A stretch of DNA of 64,000 nucleotides. Origin: Clarkia xantiana subsp. parviflora (taxonomy: Eukaryota; Streptophyta; Magnoliopsida; Myrtales; Onagraceae). The first letter of the stretch is position 1. Every line of letters starts with the position of its first letter. The notes beneath the pieces are model-generated. The model saw only the letters and a program-made list of their open reading frames with translations, made no database searches and had not been told where the DNA came from. A program made the position numbers and the translations under genes. Below are positions 34,691 through 45,296 of the stretch, in pieces. The DNA lies in assembly GCA_036873135.1 (NCBI GenBank), contig JAPTYO010000007.1:19326763-19390762 (forward strand). The letters run 5' to 3'.

Positions 34691-35155
34691 TTTTCTTTTA
34701 TTAATTGCCAATCTTTTCTGGTTTGGTGTGTATATATGTGGTAACTTCACTTGCAAGTAAAGAATATGTGTGGTAACTTCACTCCGCCTTATTATTTACC
34801 AGATCAGTCTAGTTAGTCAAATAAATTAAGGAGATGTTCTTCATTATTTAGTTGATACATCCTTAAGATCAAGATTGATATGAAAATCCTTCATTCCAAT
34901 TGTAATCTCCATGTAGTTTGCGGAAATTTATTAAATTAAGTTTGACAAACTGGAAAGCGAGGCTAAAAACCGGTCAAGATCCTTATCTGAATAGAAATAG
35001 AAAGAACAAACAAATGGAACAAGAAAGTGGATAAATTCACTGACAAGTAGTACTAAGACACCAAAACCTTTTTCATATTATTAAGAAGAATAGTCAAATG
35101 AGCCAACAGCTTTGATGTTTCCAATGACAAATTCAAAGAAAGACAGCAATTATAC

Positions 35156-35883
35156 ATGAATTTTGACTCACGTTAACCGGAGAGGTCTGAATTTTCAAAA
35201 GTTAATTTGGAAGGTCTGAATTTTCAACTTTGTTAATTTAAGGTTTTCCGTCCATTTGTAGGGTTAAATTTAACAGAAATATGTGAAATGACATTCTTGC
35301 CCCTTTTAATATTTCGTTTATTTAATATCTTATTTAAGGATATGTGAAATGACAAAAATACCCCTGAAATCAAATTAAAACCACCCGGCTCCATCCACCG
35401 CTACCCGACTCCGACCACCACCACCTCGGCTCCGGCGACCACCACCTCGGCTCCGGCGACCACCACCACTGCTCCGATTAGGCCCAAATCGGAGCCAAAA
35501 AACTCCGATCGGAGCCAAAAAAACTCCAATCAGAGGAAAAAAAATATCTCTGATTGGAGCTAGGGTGGTGGTCGCCGGAGCCGGGGTGGTGGTTGCCGGA
35601 GTCGAGGTGGCGGTGGCCGGAGCCATGGTGGCTTTAAGGGCATTTTTGTCTTTTCACTTCAAGCATGTGAGAGGCACACTTGATAGAAGGGCATTTTTGA
35701 AATTTCATTTTATTTCTGGTTTCATGCCAAGCATGTGACCAATAAGTTTTAACGGAATAAATTAACGGAGACCTCTTATATCCACAAAATTGAAACCTCC
35801 GACAACTCAAATCAATATTTGAAAATTCAGACCTCTCCGGTTAATACGGACCAAAATTCAGACATTTCCTAGCTTAATAACCC
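35156..35883. mobile_element. TIR element inserted beside the core promoter of inhibitor gene D
   Basis: The sequence matches, arm for arm, the complete element at 37,635-38,508 (AGGTCTGAATTTTC ends, GGTTTTCCGTCCATTT, TGTGAAATGACA, GCATGTGA). The extreme left end seems lost. Gene H, the paralog of D, has no insertion: its promoter runs directly from TACATG to TTCTCCTATATA (around 40,489), where D has the element between TACATG and CTCCTATATA. The centre carries CGGCTCCGGCGACCACCAC-type short repeats on both arms. No transposase. Confidence 0.75.
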
Positions 35884-35959
35884 TCTCCTATATATACGAT
35901 ACTCAAATACCCTTTCCTCCATTGAGCCATCTCCAGTTAAAGCTTGTGATCAGTTGAAT

Positions 35960-36358
35960 ATGGCAGATGAGCAGCGACTAAACCCCCAACCCGACGAAAC
36001 TGGTGAGCTGCCGCCTCCAACTAATTTGCCAAGTAAGCCATTTTTTCAGATACTCTCTTTCTTGCTAGACAAGGAACTGAAAAAGATTTTCTGCAATGAA
36101 TTTAATGTTTGAGATATATATGTTCCAGGAACGTATGGACTTCCAGAAGGAAGCGCCACTGCACCAAAGACAACATGGCCCGAGGTTGTTGGTTTAACAG
36201 CTGAAGAAGCCGAGAAGAAGATCAAGCAAGATAAACCCGGAGCTCGGATCCAAGTCCTTCCACTCGGTAGCCTCATGACAATGGACTATCGAACTAGCCG
36301 GGTCCGCATTCATGTTGATTCTTTTGGAAAGGTCACGGAGCCCCAAAGAATCGGCTAA
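35960..36358 (+). CDS. potato-inhibitor-I family proteinase inhibitor, copy D
   Basis: Two exons, 35960-36032 and 36129-36358 (303 nt, 100 aa). It begins MADEQRLNPQPDETGELPPP, a proline-rich leader, then TTWPEVVGLTAEEAEKKIKQ, the loop PLGSLMTMDYRTSRVRIHVD and an end in TEPQRIG. The P1-P1' pair is Met-Asp, and the loop has full family length (compare eglin c and tomato inhibitor I). It forms a subtype with copy H, distinct from the MAEEK/MAEKQ subtype. The TATATATA at about 35,887 lies only a few bases after a transposon insertion, so upstream control elements shared with H are displaced by about 0.7 kb. Confidence 0.92.
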
Positions 36359-37106
36359 CACCCTCTCCTTTTCCTAATTTTGTGGTTTCTTGAATGTCAA
36401 GAAATCTTTGTATCTTCATTTGCAAGAAAATAAATGTTTCTATATCTATTACAATAAATAAAATAAAAATAAAAGTAAAAATTACTCAGTAAGGGAGAAG
36501 CTCACACCCAGAAAACCAGTATATACATCTTTCAGTTCTTTTGACCACCAAGTAACATAAGTCAATCTATAACCCTTCTATCACGATCCATTCCATTGAT
36601 AAACGACGTTGAATAAGTCGAGATTGAAACAAAATTAGCATCCATTTATCTCTTCTCTCTATATCCGAATTATTAAATATTATTTTCAGTTCTAATAAAT
36701 TGTAGCATTTTTTAACCTTCTAAAAGTTTAAAAAAAAAAAAAAAAAGTAGTCCTTTTTAGCATTCTAAAAAGTTGGGAAAAAAATGTAGCATCTTTTCCC
36801 TTCTAAAAAGTGAAAAGTTTGGAAAAATAAAAAAATATACCATATTTGACATTTTTTTAAAAAGTTAGAAAAAGTATTGATAAAAGTTTGCCCAAATGAG
36901 AATTGTGCTTGTAAACTTAGCTTCCATTGTCTAACACATTACCAGCTAAGCTGCCAAGTTGTTTAATTCAAGTGATGTACTTGCTAATTTTTAAGCGGGT
37001 TCCTAAAAATTATTATTGAAAAAATACATGTACTTATGTAAAAAAATATGAGTCAAGCAGTGTCTCAGAAACCCGCTTCACATACTATAGATCCGCCTCT
37101 TCTTGA
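36359..37106. other. spacer after inhibitor gene D
   Basis: 3' flank of D, then from about 36,560 a short block like the 3' end of the lectin receptor kinase gene (CTTCTATCACGATCCATTCC and CATTGATAAACGAC, compare 41,238-41,273), suggesting the duplicated unit once included the tail of that gene. The rest is AT-rich with A-tracts. Confidence 0.5.
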
Positions 37107-37340
37107 AGGATCATATTGCAATCAGCAGGGCATGATCAAGAATGAAGAACCTCTGCAGAACCCAAAAAGGCATGGCATGAGGTTGTCAGATTGACGATTG
37201 AATAAGCAGAGAACATAATTAAGCAAGACAAACCCTATGTTTATTTCCAAATTGTCGAACCCCGTTATCACGTGAAAATGGACATTTGACCCGAAAGAGT
37301 TCGCTTCTTTAGGTTCAGCTACCCCAAACATCCGGTTAAT
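37107..37340 (+). pseudogene. decayed inhibitor gene, B-type (E)
   Basis: Parallels exon 2 of copy B from AGGATCATATTGCAA through ACCCGAAAGAGTTCG to GGTTAAT. It has in-frame stops where B has Glu in IEEAEN (TAA) and at the loop (TGA), the tryptophan and proline of WPE are altered, and part of the VDFSGKV segment is missing. No intact exon 1 was found next to it. It is non-functional. Confidence 0.85.
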
Positions 37341-37625
37341 TTAATGGTCATATGTTGATGTCAAATAAGAAAGCTTTGTCAGGCATGTTTGTGCTAACTT
37401 GAGCCGCAAGTAAAATAAAGGAGATGTTTGTCACATCGTTAAGTTTATATATATCCTATATGAATATCCTTCATTCCAATTGCAATACCCTGTTTGTGAA
37501 AATTTATCAACTAAATAAAGGAAATAATTAAGTTGTCCGGTTTGATTAACTGGGTGGCACGACTAAGAGATGGTCAAGATCCTTATGTGGGAAGAAAGAA
37601 CATACAAATGGAACAAGAAAGTGGA

Positions 37626-38517
37626 TAAATTCATGGGTTAAGAACCTATGAAAGGTCTGAACTATCACCCATGTTAACGGGAGAGGTCTGAAATTTAAAA
37701 AGTTAATAACATAGGTCTGAAATTTCAATTTTGTTGATTTGAGGTTTTCCGTCCATTTTTAGGGTTAAATTTAACAGAATTGTGTGAAATGACATTTTTG
37801 CCCCTTTAATATTTTGTTTTATTTAATATCTTATTTAAGGAAATGTGAAATGACAATTTTACCCCTAAAGTCAAATTAAAACCACCCAACTCCGGCCACC
37901 ACCACCCGACTCCGGCCACCACCACCCGACTCCGGCGACCACCACCTCGACTCCGACGACCACCACCTCGGCTCCGGCGACCCGACTCCGGCCACCACCT
38001 CAACAAAAAAGCTCCGATCGGGGCCAAAAAGCTCCGATCGGAGCCAAAAAAGCTCCGACCAGAGCCACAAAGCTCCGATCGGAGTCCAATCGGGGCCGGT
38101 GATCGGAGCCCAATCGGGGCCGGTGGCTCCGATTTTGGTCCAATCGGAGCCTTGATGGTGGTCGCCGGAGTACGGTGGTGGTCGCCGGAGTACGGTGGTG
38201 GTCGCCGGAGTACGGTGGTGGTCGCCGGAGTACGATTGGTGGTCGCCGGAGTACCGTGGTGGCTTCAAGGGCATTTTGGTCTTTTCACTCCAAGCATGTG
38301 AGGGGCACACTTGATAGAAGGGCATTTTTGGAAATTTATTTTATTTCCGGTCACATGCTTGGCATGTGATCAATTTCAGTTTTAACGGAAAAAACTAACG
38401 GAGACCGCTGTTATCAACAAAACAGAAATTTCAGACCTCTGTTATTAACTTTTTAAATTTCAGACCTCTCATGTTAACATGGGTGATAGTTCAGACATTT
38501 CATAACCCTAAATTCAT
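37626..38517. mobile_element. 874-bp TIR element with perfect 9-bp target duplication
   Basis: Element 37,635-38,508, flanked by TAAATTCAT at 37,626-37,634 and 38,509-38,517. The terminal inverted repeats run about 90 bp (GGGTTA..., CTATCACCCATGTTAAC, GAGAGGTCTGAAATTT, AAAAAGTTAATAACA). The 9-bp duplication fits the Mutator superfamily. The interior has inverted arms rich in GCTCCGATCGGAGCC-like words and a short minisatellite at 38,161-38,256. The open stretches of up to 149 codons here are products of these repeats, not a gene. Confidence 0.88.
38161..38256 (+). repeat. 20-bp minisatellite inside the TIR element
   Basis: Five near-identical units of GTCGCCGGAGTACGGTGGTG. Related CACCACCACCCGACTCCGG units lie inverted in the left arm (37,880-37,960). 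Confidence 0.8.
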
Positions 38518-38643
38518 TGACAAGTTCTAAGAATATTAGTGGTTTGCTTCTTATCCAAGTTAACTTGCTATTTTATTATTTCTTACAAAATGCAAAGAAG
38601 ATTATAAGTGGTTTGCTTCTTATCGAAGTTAAGTTCTTCATGA

Positions 38644-38695
38644 AGTCAACACTACATCTAGCTAGCTAGCTCCCTTTGATTATGATCCTATAAAT
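38644..38695 (+). promoter_or_regulatory. W-box and TATA box of inhibitor gene F
   Basis: AGTCAA (38,644-38,649) stands 39 bp before TATAAAT (38,689-38,695), at exactly the spacing seen in gene C. Confidence 0.5.
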
Positions 38696-38731
38696 GGATT
38701 CTCTGAGCTGAGGCTTCTGCATCCCGATCCA

Positions 38732-39141
38732 ATGGCCGAAGAGAAGCATAATCATCCACAGGATTACTCGACGGTGCCATCATCATACGCCGGTCCATGG
38801 AGTAAGAGTAATTTTGCTTCTGTATATCTAGTCGTTCTCCAAAGATAAATCTAATATTATAGTTTGCAAGTTTTGCAGAAACTGTTGTTGAAAAATCCAA
38901 TCGATATCGACAGCAACAGATTTCACACGACAACCCTGCAAGACCAGCAAAAGAGACATGGCCCGAGGTTGTTGGCTTGACAATAGAAGAAGCATCAAAC
39001 ATCATAAAACAAGAGAAGCCTGGAGCTGTAATCGAAATCGTTTATCCCGGTTACATTACGCAACTAGACCTCAGTTACAGAAGAGTTCAACTTTTTGTAG
39101 ATTTCTCGGACAAGATTAATGGGACTCCGACTATTGGTTGA
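38732..39141 (+). CDS. potato-inhibitor-I family proteinase inhibitor, copy F
   Basis: Two exons, 38732-38801 and 38879-39141 (333 nt, 110 aa). Starts MAEEKHNHPQDYSTVPSSYA; the domain has ETWPEVVGLTIEEASNIIKQ; the loop PGYITQLDLSYRRVQLFVDF gives P1-P1' Leu-Asp, where copy C has Gln-Asp. The loop Cys of A-C is Gly here. The end INGTPTIG equals that of C, with TGA instead of TAA. Recent duplicate of C with a changed reactive site; no signal peptide seen. Confidence 0.92.
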
Positions 39142-40029
39142 TTTTTTTTAATTAATTGGCAGTGTTTTCTGGTTTGGTGTGTGCAATAAAACGTTGTATA
39201 TGTGTGGTAACTTCACTTGCAAGTAAAGAAGATGATGTTTCTGATTTGCTCATTGTTTAGTATATTTCATTCAGCCTAAGATTGACAGCAAATGCCATCC
39301 GAATTCTTAAATCCAGTTAATAAAACAAAAAACAAAAACATCTAGCATCCTGCATACCCTTCTGTAGCACTCGACTTCTTTCTCAAGGTACCAAGCTTTC
39401 AGTAGGAATGATAATTTGTACCATGTTGCGTCGCCAATGACAAATGTATCTATTCATTTGTGTTCAAATGTGTTCATTATATTTTCATGTCGTATTTGAT
39501 TCACCATATCGTTCGTGTTGTGTTCATGAGAAACAAGAACAGTTCTTTTAGAAATAAAATGATACAAATATTACATGTTTAGCCTAAAACTTTTGCAAAT
39601 GTTACACAATATCCAAATTCAACCATTATTTTTGGAAAAATAAATTCAAATTAGTGAAAACCAAATATAATAAAAAAAACGTGACGACAACTTATAATAC
39701 TCCAGAAAATAATTACTAGTTCGGTTTATGATGTCCACAGAGTAGCGAAAGTTCTAGTACGGTGGAGTGCGAGTTCTAGTGCAGAACGTTACTAACATTT
39801 AAAACGGCGTCACCAGTTAATAGTAAGATGTGCGCCGTAAACAATTATCTCATAATCCGAATTTGTGGGTGAAGGCATTCGGCACACTCTTATACTACAT
39901 ATTAACACAGTCAACTCAATCTTGAGCCAGACCTCTGAAGATAGTGGACTGGGCTAGGAGCTGTGGGTGGTGAGGTGATTGACGGGCATCAGGTCCCGGT
40001 GAGCTCTGCAGTAATGGCTTAAGAAGCGC
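39142..40029. other. spacer between inhibitor F and remnant G
   Basis: Begins with the F 3' flank, which resembles that of copy A (TTGACAG(C/A)AAATGCCAT). Further on no gene or repeat with clear ends is seen. Confidence 0.5.
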
Positions 40030-40134
40030 GGTGTTCATTTCCATTCGAATTGCGTGAAAATGGACCTTCGACCTGAAAGAGTTCGATTCTTTGTCAATTT
40101 CTCATGGAAGTCATCTACCCCTAACAATTGGTTA
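40030..40134 (+). pseudogene. 3' remnant of a B-type inhibitor gene (G)
   Basis: Only the end of exon 2 is left: TTCATTTCCA, then GTGAAAATGGACCTTCGACC and GAAAGAGTTCGATTCTTTGT, TTTCTCATGGAAG and GGTTAA in the order of copy B. The WPE segment and exon 1 are missing. Confidence 0.75.
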
Positions 40135-40555
40135 ATCAACAGTCATTTCTGGTTTGATGTCAAATAAAACAGTCCCAAGTAAAATAAAGGCGATGTTCTT
40201 CATTATTTATAGTTTATTAATATCAAGATTGATAAGAAAATTCTCTTCATTCCAATTGTAATCTCCATGTAGTTTGTGAAAATTGGCTAACTGGACAGCG
40301 AGGCTGAGAACCGGTCAAAATCTTTATGTGACAAGAAAGAACAAGCAAATGGAACAACAAAGTGGATAAATTCATTGACAACTTCTAAGACACCAAAACC
40401 TTTTTCATATTATTAAGAAGAATAGTCAAATGAGCCAACAGCTTTGATGTTTCCAAAGAAAAATTCAAAGAATACAGCAATATACATGTTCTCCTATATA
40501 TATGATACTCAAATACCCTTTCCTCCATTGAACCATCCCCAGTTGAAGATTGAAC

Positions 40556-40954
40556 ATGGCAGATGAGCAGCAATTCAACCCTCAACCCGACAAAACTGGT
40601 GAGCTGCCGCCTCCTACTAATTTGCCGAGTAAGCCATTTTTTCTGATACCCTCTTTCTTGCTAGACAAGGAACTGAAAAAGATTTTCTGCAATGAATTTA
40701 ATGTTTGAGATATTTATGTTCCAGGAACATATGGACTTCCAGAAGGAAGCGCCACAGCAGCAAAGACAACATGGCCCGAGGTGGTTGGTTTAACAGCTGA
40801 AGAAGCAGAGATGAAGATCAAGCAAGATAAACCCGGAGTTAAGATCCAAGTCATTCCACCCGATACCTTTATGACAGCGGACTTCCGAACCGACCGGGTC
40901 CGCATCCATGTCGATTCTTCTGGAAAGGTCACGAAGCCCCCAAGAATCGGCTAG
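40556..40954 (+). CDS. potato-inhibitor-I family proteinase inhibitor, copy H
   Basis: Two exons, 40556-40628 and 40725-40954 (303 nt, 100 aa). Starts MADEQQFNPQPDKTGELPPP; the domain has TTWPEVVGLTAEEAEMKIKQ; the loop PPDTFMTADFRTDRVRIHVD has P1-P1' Ala-Asp; ends TKPPRIG. Nearest paralog of copy D, with almost the same leader, intron and 3' flank, but no transposon in its promoter. An Ala at P1 would favour elastase- or subtilisin-like targets. The TATATATAT at about 40,496 serves as TATA region. Confidence 0.92.
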
Positions 40955-41227
40955 TTTGTGGTTTCTTGTATGTCAATAAATCTTTGTATCTGTGGTATCT
41001 TCACTTGCAAGAAAATAAATATTTGTATAATCTTACAAAAAAACTAAAAGTACTCAATAATCAAGCAGCATATATATATATATCTTTCAGTTCTTTTGAC
41101 AGCTAAGTATATATCCTGAAAGTTTAGACTAACTACCTGACCAACTGTCCTAGAACCTTAAGGTGATAAGCGAAAACCTTAAGGTTTTAGGTGAAGGTTT
41201 GGTTTAGTCTTCTTCAACAGATATAAC

Positions 41228-43303
41228 TTAATCGGTAACCCTTCTATCGCGATCCGTTCCATTGATAAACGACATTGAAGAAGTCGAGATCGAAGCAAAA
41301 CTAACATCGAGATCTCTTCTCTCCATATCCGAATTATACGGTGAGCTCATATTATCGAACGTCGAAGTTGCGTGAGAATTGAGATAGTCCTCGAACTCCC
41401 CAGGTCCGGGGCCTCTATCGCCGTCATATCCTCCCGGAGGTCTAACACTGTGTGGCAACTCAACTTCCCCATCCAAATACCGCACCACCTGCCTCATGCT
41501 CGGACGCCACGCCGCCTTATTGTTCGAGCACATCAACCCTAATTTCAAAACCATCAAAACCTCACCTTCATTGAACTCCCCATGAACCAACTTCTTGTCC
41601 ACAACTTCAAGGACCCTCCCTTCTTTATACCTCTCCCAAACCCAATCCACCAACACCAACTCCGCCAATTTAGGCTCGATCGGCCTCCTCCCGCAAGCCA
41701 CCTCGAGCAAGAGTGCCCCAAATGCAAACACATCAGACGCTGCATCAGCTTTTCCGGTCCTTGGAAGCTCTGGAGCCAAGTACCCTAAAGTACCCACAAC
41801 CCTAGTTGTATTAGGGTTTGCACCATGCTCGCATAGCCTCGCGAGCCCGAAGTCCCCGAGCTTGCCATTCATTTCGTGGTCTAATAAAACATTGCTCGCC
41901 TTGACATCGCGGTGAATCACCACTTTCTCGTACCCTTCGTGGAGGTAAAGGAGGCCGGAGGCGACACCCTTTATGATATGAAATCTTTGAGTCCAAGTTA
42001 GGATTTGGTTCGGGTTTTCGAAGAGGAGGTTGTCTAAGCTTCCATTCTCCATGAACTCGTACACTAGAAGGAGATCGCCTCTTTTCCGACACCATCCTAG
42101 TAACTGGACCAGATTCCTGTGACGCAGCCGCCCTATCGTGGCGATTTCTGACACGAATTCCGGCAGACCCTGCTTAGATTCGTTGGAAACTCTCTTAACT
42201 GCCACCGGAGTCTTGTTGGTCGGAAGGGTTCCTCTGTAGACTTTGCCAAAGCCGCCAGATCCGAGCAGCTCCTTGTCCTTGAATCCATGCGTGGCTTTCT
42301 TCAGTTCTTGGTAGGAGAATCTGTGGGGGCCAATATCGATTTCCCAATCTTCGATTACATCGGCGTTCTTTATTTTCTTGATGAAGTAGAAGGCGGCCGC
42401 CGCCAGAATCAAGAACAGAGCTGCTCCGGTGGAAACTCCGGCGATGAGAGCAGTGTGATTTTTCTTGGGTGGTTGTAGTGAAGGAAGAGCGGAGAGGTCA
42501 AGAGACTGAGCTTCTCCTCCGACAGCGAAGCTCCAGCCGAGGATATAGTGGGAGCTCGCTAGAAGCCCTGTTGAGGCGGAGAATCCGACGTACATGTAAT
42601 CTTGGAACATCGGCGACAGATCTAAGTGATAAGACAGCAGCGGTCTCCGAGGTTTTGACGAACTGGGCGAGACGGTGACGCTGATGGTTTTCGTCACCGA
42701 GTCGTAATCAATCCACGCGAAAATTGGCTTCCCGCTCTTCAGATTCAGATCCACCTTCGTGGTATCGTCGACGTAGTACCCGGCGGCGGCGGAGGAGTTG
42801 GATACGAGGCTGTTGAGGTCGATTCCGACATGGTTGTCGTTGATGTCGCCGAATTCGAAGTCCTGGACCGTGTCGAACTCGACGGCGAAGAGGTGGTTCG
42901 ACGAGTTGCCATTGTCGGTGGCGTTGAGCAGGCCTAGGTACTGGCTGGGCAGGGCGATGAGCTCTCTGGTGGGGGAGACGGCGAAGGCTAGGCCGTGACC
43001 GCCGAGCTTTGGGTACTCCGGTACGACGGTGAAGACGAAGGAGGTTGAGAAGGAGGAGACGGCGGCGGTTGGGCCGCCGGAGGTCTTGAATTTAAAAGGG
43101 GAAGAGTAGAAAGCGTGGCCGAGTAACCTGCCGGTGTCGTTAGTGAGCTTGAGGATGCCATTGGTCTGCACCTGGGCGATGCCGGAGAGAGTGATGTTGG
43201 CGCCGGCGTCGTTGAATCCCCGGTAATAAAGCTGCTGTGAGGTGGCTAGAACGAAGTACAAGAAGGTAAGAGCGAAAGGCAGTAATCTATGAAAAAAGGC
43301 CAT
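41228..43303 (-). CDS. L-type lectin-domain receptor kinase (LecRK clade IV-like)
   Basis: A single exon of 691 codons, as usual for this family. Parts: signal peptide about 1-22; legume-lectin domain about 24-262 with [20 protein letters not shown] (141-160); transmembrane helix about 284-307 followed by KKIK; kinase about 344-615 with GSGGFG (348-353), Lys370 in VAVK, HRD (464-466), DFG (484-486) and APE in [12 protein letters not shown]. All catalytic residues are present, and HRD makes it an RD kinase. The C-terminal tail is Ser/Asp-rich. L-type LecRKs sit in the plasma membrane and sense extracellular signals such as eATP, wall or pathogen cues, depending on clade. The start at 43,303 was preferred over an in-frame ATG 39 codons upstream because it puts the signal peptide at the N-terminus. 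The [20 protein letters not shown] segment fits clade IV. Confidence 0.95.
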   Translation of the reverse strand: MAFFHRLLPFALTFLYFVLATSQQLYYRGFNDAGANITLSGIAQVQTNGILKLTNDTGRLLGHAFYSSPFKFKTSGGPTAAVSSFSTSFVFTVVPEYPKLGGHGLAFAVSPTRELIALPSQYLGLLNATDNGNSSNHLFAVEFDTVQDFEFGDINDNHVGIDLNSLVSNSSAAAGYYVDDTTKVDLNLKSGKPIFAWIDYDSVTKTISVTVSPSSSKPRRPLLSYHLDLSPMFQDYMYVGFSASTGLLASSHYILGWSFAVGGEAQSLDLSALPSLQPPKKNHTALIAGVSTGAALFLILAAAAFYFIKKIKNADVIEDWEIDIGPHRFSYQELKKATHGFKDKELLGSGGFGKVYRGTLPTNKTPVAVKRVSNESKQGLPEFVSEIATIGRLRHRNLVQLLGWCRKRGDLLLVYEFMENGSLDNLLFENPNQILTWTQRFHIIKGVASGLLYLHEGYEKVVIHRDVKASNVLLDHEMNGKLGDFGLARLCEHGANPNTTRVVGTLGYLAPELPRTGKADAASDVFAFGALLLEVACGRRPIEPKLAELVLVDWVWERYKEGRVLEVVDKKLVHGEFNEGEVLMVLKLGLMCSNNKAAWRPSMRQVVRYLDGEVELPHSVRPPGGYDGDRGPGPGEFEDYLNSHATSTFDNMSSPYNSDMERRDLDVSFASISTSSMSFINGTDRDRRVTD

Positions 43304-43655
43304 AGCTGCAACAGAAAATGGAAAGCATTTAATCGGAAAAGCCAACTGTCGATAATCGATCGGCGGCGAAGATGATACTTCCTTTCCTTGGAGTGGTTTG
43401 GTTTTGCTGCACTGCTCCACTTGTAATATTTATTTATTTTTTGGGTAGAAGCTCCACTTATATTTTACTTTTTTGAGTAAACTCCACTTTTTTTTGTTCC
43501 TGATAATCTGATGATACCGTTTGGAGTCTATTGGGAATGATGATGGCTCTGACATGTCCCATGTTAGATTTAACTTTGTCGGATACATTGCCTAATTAGT
43601 CCTCTGACTATCAACTAGATGAAAAATGATCCTTTTAAGTATTTTAAAAAACAAA
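43304..43655. other. LecRK upstream region
   Basis: Short promoter-like spacer with T-rich tracts. Nothing else is seen before the next transposable element. Confidence 0.5.
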
Positions 43656-44470
43656 TCAGGGGTGTATGGATGATGTAATGTGGGATGTAATCTCACATTA
43701 AGTCTCACATTACATCCACATTACGTTGTTTGGTTTGTCAAGCGACGTGATGTGCATTGTAATGTAATGTTCATTATAATCTGATATTACGTCTAAACTT
43801 CATTCAACGTAATATGAGATTACATTAAAAGACGGATGTAATGTGAGATTACGTCTAATATTACGGAGTGTTATTATTTTATTATTATTTATTAAATAGA
43901 TAAAAAAAATTATATTATCTTTATAGTTTATTATGATAATAATATTGTTATTACTATTAGCTTTTATTTATTATATACTTTTTTTGCAATTATTTTTAAT
44001 ATACTTCATAACACATTATACTAAAGAATAATGCATACAATATTTGCATAAAATGAGTAAGTCTTTCTGGTTGCATTTTTTGTACAAATTATCTTATAAA
44101 ACTATACAAATTATTTTAATTAATAGAATTTTAATAGTTATGCGTATTAAGTTTAAATATTTAGTTTTTGGAGTTCATAAATGATTACAGTATTAACCAC
44201 AAAACATAAATTTAAAAAGTTAATTGTTGTCAAAATATATATATATTCTTTTAAATCTTATCATATTAATATATAATATACTCTCATATATTAATATAAT
44301 AACAATAAAGTCATATTACAATGCACATTACAACACATACCAAACATTGTAATCTAACATTACACTCCACATTATAACATAACCAAACACTGTAATCTGA
44401 CATTACATTACGACTCACGTAGCTCACATTTCAAGTAATCTCATATTACGTCTATCCAAACGCCCCCTCA
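43656..44470. mobile_element. 809-bp TIR element, Harbinger/Tourist-like
   Basis: Element 43,659-44,467. The left end GGGGTGTATGGATG pairs with GGGGGCGTTTGGATAGACG read from the right. The arms share ATGTAATGTG and GTAATCT(C/G)ACATTA words over about 150 bp in inverted order. The flanks are TCA on both sides, a 3-bp duplication as in PIF/Harbinger, although TWA is the usual target. The centre is AT-rich with no ORF. A half copy lies near 8,290-8,480. Confidence 0.65.
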
Positions 44471-44879
44471 GTACTTAATATGTATCTTTTAGTTAAACTA
44501 ACTAGAAGCTCATTTTATAAACTTCAACTACATATTTGCTAAATGAAATGAGAATAGTGAATAGTGAGTAGAGATTACGAAATGCTGAATATAAAATAGA
44601 GAGGTGGGATAAAATGGTCATAGTTAAGAATTGTTATTTCTTGTAAGAGAGAAATAGATTTATATTCTAAACTTTACTTGTAACTAAATATTTTTATTAT
44701 GTGTTGGCAAAAAAAAAAAATATTTATTATGAATCTCAATTCATATTTCTTATATATTCTTACAAACAAGCATGCCATAAGAGGTGAGTGTGTGTGTGTT
44801 TTTTTTTTACTAAGTAAGAGATAAATTAATATGAAAAAACAATACAACAAACTTCATTCTAGATGTTAGTCTTATAACA

Positions 44880-45100
44880 CAGTGTCTGTATAGTCATGGG
44901 CAACAAGGTATTTGAAATAACACAAAACACCTTTTGAATAACTTCTCTTCTAACAAGTGCATCCGCTGCTGAGTTCTCTTGTATAAATGCATGCCTAATT
45001 TTGTATCTTCGAAAACCCTTAATAAATTCTTACAATAAACCAATTATAGAATTGTATGATTTTCATTCACAATCATGTCAATCATAATAAGCGCATCCAT
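44880..45100 (-). pseudogene. RNase H domain remnant of a non-LTR retrotransposon
   Basis: The minus strand, with one frameshift and a stop, reads DALIMIDMIVNENHTIL, LVYCKNLLR, then RRYKIRHAFIQENSAADALV. This follows the plant RVT_3-type RNase H pattern (a D-x-L-x-x-I region, then the KIRHxFREAN-xxADALA block). Everything upstream is missing. Confidence 0.6.
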
Positions 45101-45296
45101 ATCTAAATATGTAAATAAGCAATATTCGGATTTCGGTTAATAAGTCTCTCTTGGAGATCCATAATCGTGGTTTGCTCATTGAATAAGTGGTTCGACCGTG
45201 AAAATCGGGTCGGATTGTCAGTTTGGATGGCTGAAAAAAAATCATGTTTTTGATGAGTTTCAAGGTTTATAGATAAAAATTGATGAGTATTATTTT

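Noticed and set aside
37806..38369. ORFs of up to 149 codons rich in Gly/Arg/Ser
   Set aside because: They lie within the TIR element's short repeats (CCGGAGTACGGTGGTG and CTCCGATCGG words).
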